From the NCBI GenBank assembly GCA_030247845.1, contig JAPDRP010000002.1, forward strand, positions 868,001 to 932,000: DNA of 64,000 bases. The letters are read 5' to 3'. This document shows, one piece after another, positions 58,444 through 64,000 of this stretch. The number at the start of each line of letters is the position of its first letter. Position 1 is the first letter of the stretch. This DNA comes from Coniosporium tulheliwenetii (lineage: Eukaryota > Ascomycota > Dothideomycetes). A model generated the notes under the pieces. That model did no database searches. It was not told the origin of the DNA and saw only the letters and a program-made list of their open reading frames with translations. The translations under genes were made by a program, and so were the position numbers.

Positions 58444-61029
58444 ATGGCTTGTGTACACGTAAATGCCCCAGGTATGTCGCGAGAGGCAGGCCTGCAAGTG
58501 CCTATTTCGACTCGACGGACGGCTAAATCGTTCCTAGAGCTTCGCCCACCGGGCCCAAATCAGTCTGTCTATCGCGAGGACTGCACTCAGTGTTTCGATT
58601 CCATAGTAGGCCGCCGTAACAGCAGTTGCTCTATGCTTTAGTTTCTGTCCTAATGAAGATTTCTCACACAGGATGACCCCTCCGGACTGAACGTATGCCT
58701 CTTCTGCTTCAACGGAGGCTGTACCGGCGAACGGAATCATGCGCGACTACACTACGAGACCATCAAGCATCCTCTTGTCCTCAACATCAAGCGGACGCGT
58801 AAGAGGATAAAACGGGATGAGCCTCCTCAGAAGGTATCCAAACTCGCCATTGCCGCCGAGACGGAAACCGACCGCTACGACACAACCACCCAAGTCAAAT
58901 GTTATGAGTGTGAGATAGAAGACGTGGATAAGACGGCCGGCAAGCTCCCTCAGGTTGTCGATGCTGTCCTTAAGGCAAACACTTTCGCGCGGCAAGAGGA
59001 GGTCAAGGCATGGGAGCAGGAGCTGACTCCTTGCGAACACACCCTATGCTTGGAACAAGAAGCGCCACGGGAAATCGCATCCGGAGATCTGGGTCACTGC
59101 TCGAAGTGCGACCTCAAGGAGAACCTCTGGCTATGCCTGACATGCAGCAACCTGGGCTGCGGTCGACCTCAGTTTGGCGGGATTGGAGGCAATGGGCACG
59201 GCGTTGCGCATACGAACGAATCAAAGCATCCCGTAGCGGTTAAACTCGGCTCGTTGACTGCGGATGGCACTGCAGATGTCTACTGCTATGCATGCGACGA
59301 GGAGCGAGTGGATCCGGAGCTGCCGGCGCATTTAGCACACTGGGGCATCGATATTAGGGGTAGAGAGAAGACGGAAAAGAGCTTGACGGAAATGCAGATC
59401 GAGCAGAACCTGCGCTGGGAGTTTTCCATGACCACCGAGGACGGCAAGGAGCTGAAGCCCCTCTTCGGCAGCGGCTTCACTGGTCTGAAGAATTTAGGGA
59501 ATAGCTGCTATCTGAATAGTGTCTTACAGTCACTCTTCTCCATGCCTGAGTTCCAGCAACGCTACTACCACCCGAAAGATACACCACCAGCTACACTGAC
59601 GCCGGCTGAGGATCTGGAGACTCAGTTGCGCAAGGTTGCAGACGGGCTAATATCTGGCCGTTACGCCAAACCCGACAGCGATGTCATAGTATCTGAGCAT
59701 ACGCCTGAGGTGCCGCATCAGAAAGGCCTGGCACCAGCTATGCTGAAGCATCTGATCGGTCGGGGTCATGAGGAGTTCTCCACCATGCGACAACAGGACG
59801 CTTTCGAGCTTTTGCTCCATCTCCTCAAGCTCATTACTCGTTCACAGCATGCGGCTCCGATGCAGAACCCGGTAGACGCATTTCGTTTCGCAATGGAGCA
59901 GCGACTGCAGTGCCTCAACTGTAAAAAAGTGCGCTACAAGATCGACGAACAAGAGAGCATCTCGATTCCAGTGCCCATCAGAAGGATACCGAAGGAGGCA
60001 CGAATGACCATTACGGACAACGACGGCAAAGAGAGAGAGGAGGAGTTCGAACCCGTGACTCTGAAGGAGTGTCTCGACATCTTCACTGCCGAGGAAGTGG
60101 TAGAACTCAAGTGTGCCTCGTGCGGAAGTAGTGACGGCTTCTCCAAGCGCAGCCTCTTCAAAACGTTTCCCACGATATTGGCAGTCAATGCCCGTCGGTT
60201 CGAGCTCGTCAACTGGGTGCCGACGAAGCAAGATGTCCCGGTCATTGTCGATGACGAACCGATCCCTTTCGACGCCTACAAATCCGCCGGTTTACAGGAA
60301 GACGAGGAGCTCCTTCCAGAAGATGCCGACACTAGCGCAGCACCAAAATTTGTACCAAACGAAGGCGCCCTGTCAATGCTGGAAGGCATGGGATTCCCCC
60401 GTGTTCGCTGCGAGAAGGCCCTCCATGCAACTGGCAATGCCGACCCGGAGGCAGCGATGAACTGGCTTTTTGCGCATATGGAAGACCCGGACATTGATAA
60501 ACCAGTTGACCTTGGAGGTGGGTCCGCTAGTAACAAGGCAGGCACATCCATCGACCCGGAGAGCATTGGCATGCTAGGTAACATGGGCTTCAATGCACCT
60601 CAAGCGCGGCAGGCACTCAAAGAGACTGGAGGAGATATGGAGCGAGCGGTTGAATGGCTGTTTAGCCACCCAGATGCTGCCGGCGACTTTGACGATGGAT
60701 CTGGGGCAGAGGTACGTCTAGGCGGAAGCTGACAATCGCATCTAAGTTGACAAGCGCTCTAGGTGACATCAGGCGAACCATCCGCTAAACCGATGGAGAA
60801 ATCGCTCCCTGGTAGCGACAAGCTGCCAGCAAACTTTCAACTCCAGTCCATTGTCTGCCATAAGGGAAGCTCGATTCATGCGGGTCACTATGTAGCTTTT
60901 GTTCGCAAGCAAATACCGGAAGAAGGCTCGCCTTCATGGGTCTTGTTCAATGATGAGAAGGTCGCTAAGGCTGCTGAGATTGATGAGATGAAGAAATTTG
61001 CATATGTGTATTTCTTCCGGCGGGTATAA
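58444..61029 (+). CDS. UBP14: Ubiquitin C-terminal hydrolase UBP14 (isopeptidase T type)
   Basis: Deubiquitinase that disassembles free polyubiquitin chains. Four exons (58444-58471, 58538-58605, 58672-60711, 60763-61029) total 2403 nt, 800 residues, no frame break. An N-terminal variant zinc finger reads YREDCTQCFDSIDDPSGLNV, and FCFNGGCTGERNHA follows. The ZnF-UBP domain is seen as HCSKCDLKENLWLCLTCSNL and GNGHGVAHTNESKHPV. The catalytic Cys box is GLKNLGNSCYLNSVLQSLF. Two UBA domains (GALSMLEGMGFPRVRCEKAL and GMLGNMGFNAPQARQAL) lie inside the USP core, as in isopeptidase T. The His box is HKGSSIHAGHYVAFVRK. Confidence 0.96.
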
Positions 61030-61493
61030 AAGAAGGATCATGGCATGGATCTGAGCCGACGGTGCATTGCAAGGCGCTCGATGTAGGAGAAGGAATGACT
61101 TGATGCTGGGTATATGATGGGCACTCAATAGATGCCGAGAGTCATAGCTGGATAGTCTAAACACAAGGGTGAGATGAGGGCCACAAGGGCTCTATTAGTT
61201 CGAATACAGACTCTACTAGGTATGCCTCCTCCACAGTCACGTGACGTGCTTGTGTCTGTTACAAAGCGCCTGACGCCCAGAACATTGTGGGGTAGAAGAG
61301 GCGGTCCGTGCGCTGATTCTTCCGCCGATGCTGCCGGAGGCGAAATCGTTAAGTTTGCGATCAGACGTCAGACCCATCACCTCAACCACCACTCACAACA
61401 GCATCACTGCCATTGAATTCCATCCCCGAAGTCACACACATCCGACAAACCTACTTCGCAAACGACGATCAACACCTCACGTCCTCTGCCAAC
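61030..61493. other. Intergenic
   Basis: Between UBP14 and ISU1. Contains the ISU1 leader; no other feature recognised. Confidence 0.4.
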
Positions 61494-62259
61494 ATGTTTC
61501 GACGAGTTCTTACGACCGCGCCGGCGCAAGCAAGTCGGATTGTTTCTTCTGCTGCACGACCAGCCGTTTCGTCGCCAGTCAGAGTAGCGGCGCCAGCGAC
61601 AGTATGCGTCAACTCGAGGAGAGCCTATCACGAGAAAGATAAGTCGAACTCTCTTTGCTTCTGTTGTGGCGGGACTTTGCAATAGCCAGCAAGCCTGCGC
61701 AGAGTCTCCCAACCTGTCGTGATTGTTTCATTGCCTGCTGGAACGCTCAGCTAACTCTCATAGCACTGCTCGACCACTACAACAGGCCGCGGAATGTCGG
61801 CTCGATGCCCAAGAATGACATGGATGTCGGCACTGGACTTGTCGGTGCGCCGGCCTGCGGCGACGTGATGAAGCTCCAGATCCGGGTTGACCCCAACAAC
61901 AACACAATCAGCGACGTCAAGTTCAAGACCTTCGGCTGCGGATCCGCCATTGCGAGTTCGAGCTACCTGACGGAGCTGGTGCGGGGTATGAAGCTGGAGG
62001 ATGCGGCGAAGATAAGGAATACGGAGATTGCAAAGGAGCTATGCCTACCGCCCGTCAAGCGTGAGTACCTCCGTGTCCAGCGAAAGACGATCATGCGCTA
62101 ATAGAATGCGATACAGTACATTGCTCTATGCTTGCTGAAGACGCTATCAAGTCCGCCATCTCGAACTACTACACCAAGAACCCGAAGGCAAGAGCCACGG
62201 ACCTGGGTGGCACTGGGGCAGCGATGCCCAAGGTCGAGGTGGAGGCTGTTGCTGCGTAA
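61494..62259 (+). CDS. ISU1: Iron-sulfur cluster assembly scaffold ISU1
   Basis: Mitochondrial scaffold on which Fe-S clusters are built. Three exons (61494-61638, 61767-62060, 62117-62259) total 582 nt, 193 residues. An N-terminal presequence (MFRRVLTTAPAQASRI) is followed by SRRAYHEK, then VLDHYNRPRNVGSM. The three cluster Cys lie in GAPACGDVMK, FGCGSAIASSS and LHCSMLAEDA; the Hsp70-binding LPPVK sits just before the second intron. That intron is normal (GTGAGT...ACAG). The first intron starts with AT and ends with AC (61639-61766). It is the only placement I found that keeps HEKVLDHYN and the whole frame. No homopolymer break is needed here. Confidence 0.93.
61639..61766 (+). other. AT-AC intron with U2-type donor in ISU1
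   Basis: 128-nt intron beginning ATAAGTCGAA and ending CATAGCAC. Exon 1 ends GAG AAA G and exon 2 begins TG CTC GAC, giving Lys-Val-Leu-Asp. Branch-like GCTAACTC lies 12 nt before the end. The donor ATAAGT is a U2-type GTAAGT with the first G changed to A, not the U12 form ATATCCTT. No GT-AG pair in this stretch preserves the frame. Confidence 0.85.
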
Positions 62260-63465
62260 GGTTGTTTACTGGGACAAATTGAAAGTTCGGCGTTCTACCT
62301 GGTGGCTTTGTTCTGATTTGGGTTTGGCCTCTACTGTTCATGATGCCAGACTGTTTCTGAACGTAGGGGAGTAGTTTCTTTGAAACTGTATATCGATAGG
62401 ATCACTCCATACGAATAAACTTGTCTGTGGCCGAGTTCATATGCCATCTTTCACGCACGTATTGTATCGCTGGCCGAACGCTGCAGTTTGCATAGAGGAA
62501 CAAGAAGCAGCGGCATGGTTGGCCCTAAACCACCTCGGATGCACGACCACCTTCCTGGCATATAGATGCTTCATCCCTTGAAGCATGCCATGTTACTTAC
62601 AGGGAATTCACCTGTTTTGACATGCTCGCATCTCCGATGCGTGAATTGGATCACGATGGTCATGTGACGTGATGTTTCTGTATTTGAGCGGCGCTGACTA
62701 AGCCTGGAACTTTCCGGACAGTCAAAGACTTCCGTGCCTGCCGGTCGCAACGACGTCTCTTTCAACATCCATCTCCCACCACCGCCCTTCTCCATCTCCA
62801 TCAACTCTTCTGCTCCACCAACTGTGCAACACACTGCTCATCGAACTCTCTCCTTCTCACACTCAAATCGGCTGGTTCAGGCCGCCGCCGTTGCGACATC
62901 TTACTCGCCTTCGTCAAAACCCCTCATCAGCCGACACGCTTCTTTTCGCTCTCGCTCACACAGGTAAAGCCGCGGATTGGTTTCTAGACATTCGAGGGAC
63001 GAACAAGGCGGTGGAGACTGTGAATAGCAAGGTTTTTCGTGATTGAGGAGGACCTGGCACTCTTCGCAGATCGAGGGTTTTGTACCTTGGTACGCGGACA
63101 TTCACATCCGCAACTCTTGTACACAAAAACTCTATTTTCCTTTTAGCTCTTGGCCAGCTCTTCACAAAATAAATACCTCCGTTTACCCAGGTCCAGACTG
63201 GAACCAGGAACAGTAGCCTGTGCGCAAAGTTCGCTTCACTTTGTCCCGCACTGACAATTGACTATTGTCCTATTGTTGAAACAATCATCACAAAACGCAC
63301 TCACTTGGTTCTCTACTCGCATCTTGCTACTGCAAGTCAGGACATCCGACAACGGCTTCACAATCAAGTGTTGCGCAAGACGACAACTGTAACATTGCGA
63401 CTGCCTGCGACTCCCTGTGCCTTTTGTCTCTGTGCTGAGCAGTACCCGTAAAGCATCCAACAACA
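62260..63465. other. Intergenic / long leader
   Basis: 3' of ISU1 and upstream of the MPE1-like gene. A pyrimidine-rich, CAACA-containing leader precedes 63466. No other supported gene. Confidence 0.4.
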
Positions 63466-64000
63466 ATGTCTTCTTCCGTTTTCTTCAAGTTCAAGTCATC
63501 CAAAGAACCTCAGCGCATTGTCTTCGACGGCACTGGTATCACCGTCTTTGAGCTAAAGAAGGAAATCATCAAAACCAGCGGGCTGGGTGATGGCACGGAC
63601 TTTGACCTTTCGATATATAGCGAAGATGCCAACGAGGGTATGTAGTTCCACCCACTGCTGTCTGACGAGGGCCGTCTGGAGAACTATTCTATTCAGATAC
63701 TAACTTTGACGTCGTAGAATACGATGACGATACTACCATCATCCCCCGCTCTTCTTCAGTCGTAGCAAGACGGTTCCCAGCTCAGAAAGCCGGGCATGGC
63801 AAGGCCGCACGCTACGTGTCCGGCAAGATGCCGGTCAACGCCAAGAATACATATCGTACTGAAGCGCCCACATCCAAGCCTGCCGTACCGGGCAAGAGCG
63901 TCCCCTCGGTTGATGGAGCCTCAGACATGAACAAGGCACAAACAGAGGAGGAGAGAATCGCGGCTATGTTCAAGGCCGGCGGGGACCAATGGGAGCAGCA
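63466..64000 (+). CDS. MPE1: MPE1/RBBP6-type DWNN-domain protein (C-terminus beyond window)
   Basis: Likely subunit of the cleavage and polyadenylation factor. The first exon (63466-63637) encodes the ubiquitin-like DWNN domain: SSVFFKFKSSKEPQRIVFDG, then ITVFELKKEIIKTSGLGDG and DFDLSIYSEDANE. An 80-nt intron (63638-63717, GTATGT...GTAG) leads to EYDDDTTIIPRSSSVVARR, typical of DWNN. The next part carries Lys/Pro-rich linker sequence and MNKAQTEEERIAAMFKAGGD, which precedes the zinc knuckle in this family. The knuckle and RING-like finger are beyond the window. Confidence 0.9.

Overview
The window is nuclear DNA of a filamentous ascomycete (Pezizomycotina, probably a Dothideomycete; the class is an inference). 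Genes are split by short GT-AG introns, mostly 48-90 nt, with CTAAC/CTGAC-like branch sites. They are densely packed on both strands and include fungus-specific families: DIM-2-type DNA methyltransferase, SKN7, Con-6, RTA1-like, Zn2Cys6 and Fig1-like proteins. I rebuilt exons by hand from family conservation, splice sites and codon phase. No rRNA, tRNA, CRISPR array or bacterial-type operon was seen.

Layout. 1-11 kb: COG4 (leaving the left edge), two adjacent Mg2+ transporter genes (NIPA-like and CorA/Mnr2-like), a tiny membrane-protein gene and the TLS1/C9orf78 gene. 11-15 kb: gene-poor, with a decayed ~189-bp tandem repeat. 15-31 kb: mitochondrial L11, a GNAT acetyltransferase, a Zn2Cys6-type regulator with an unresolved N-terminus, an RTA1-like protein, a type-B carboxylesterase, RFT1, a mitochondrial FtsJ-type rRNA methyltransferase, a coiled-coil protein and OST3/OST6. 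31-36 kb: gene-poor, with a broken SNF2-type helicase. 36-47.5 kb: a peroxiredoxin divergent from SKN7, eIF2B-epsilon, an Ariadne-type RBR ubiquitin ligase and Con-6. 48-55 kb: DIM-2-like cytosine methyltransferase and cytosolic asparaginyl-tRNA synthetase. 55-64 kb: Fig1-like membrane protein, a 414-bp non-autonomous hAT element, an orphan membrane protein, UBP14, ISU1 and the start of MPE1.

Two results stand out. First, the first intron of ISU1 fits no GT-AG solution. It fits exactly as an AT-AC intron with a U2-like donor (ATAAGT...CAC), which restores the conserved HEKVLDHYN motif and the full reading frame. Second, many clearly conserved genes carry a one-base frame break, nearly always where a short homopolymer is one base too short. 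Examples are COG4, both Mg2+ transporters, OST3, eIF2B-epsilon and DIM-2 (three times). L11 is two bases short. The pattern looks like homopolymer under-calling in the assembly rather than mass gene decay.

Functionally most genes are housekeeping: secretion and N-glycosylation (COG4, RFT1, OST3), translation (L11, MRM2, eIF2B-epsilon, AsnRS), ubiquitin turnover (RBR ligase, UBP14), mRNA processing (TLS1, MPE1), Fe-S assembly (ISU1) and redox stress (SKN7 beside a peroxiredoxin). Accessory material is limited to the repeat tract, the helicase relic, the hAT element and perhaps the Zn2Cys6 regulator.
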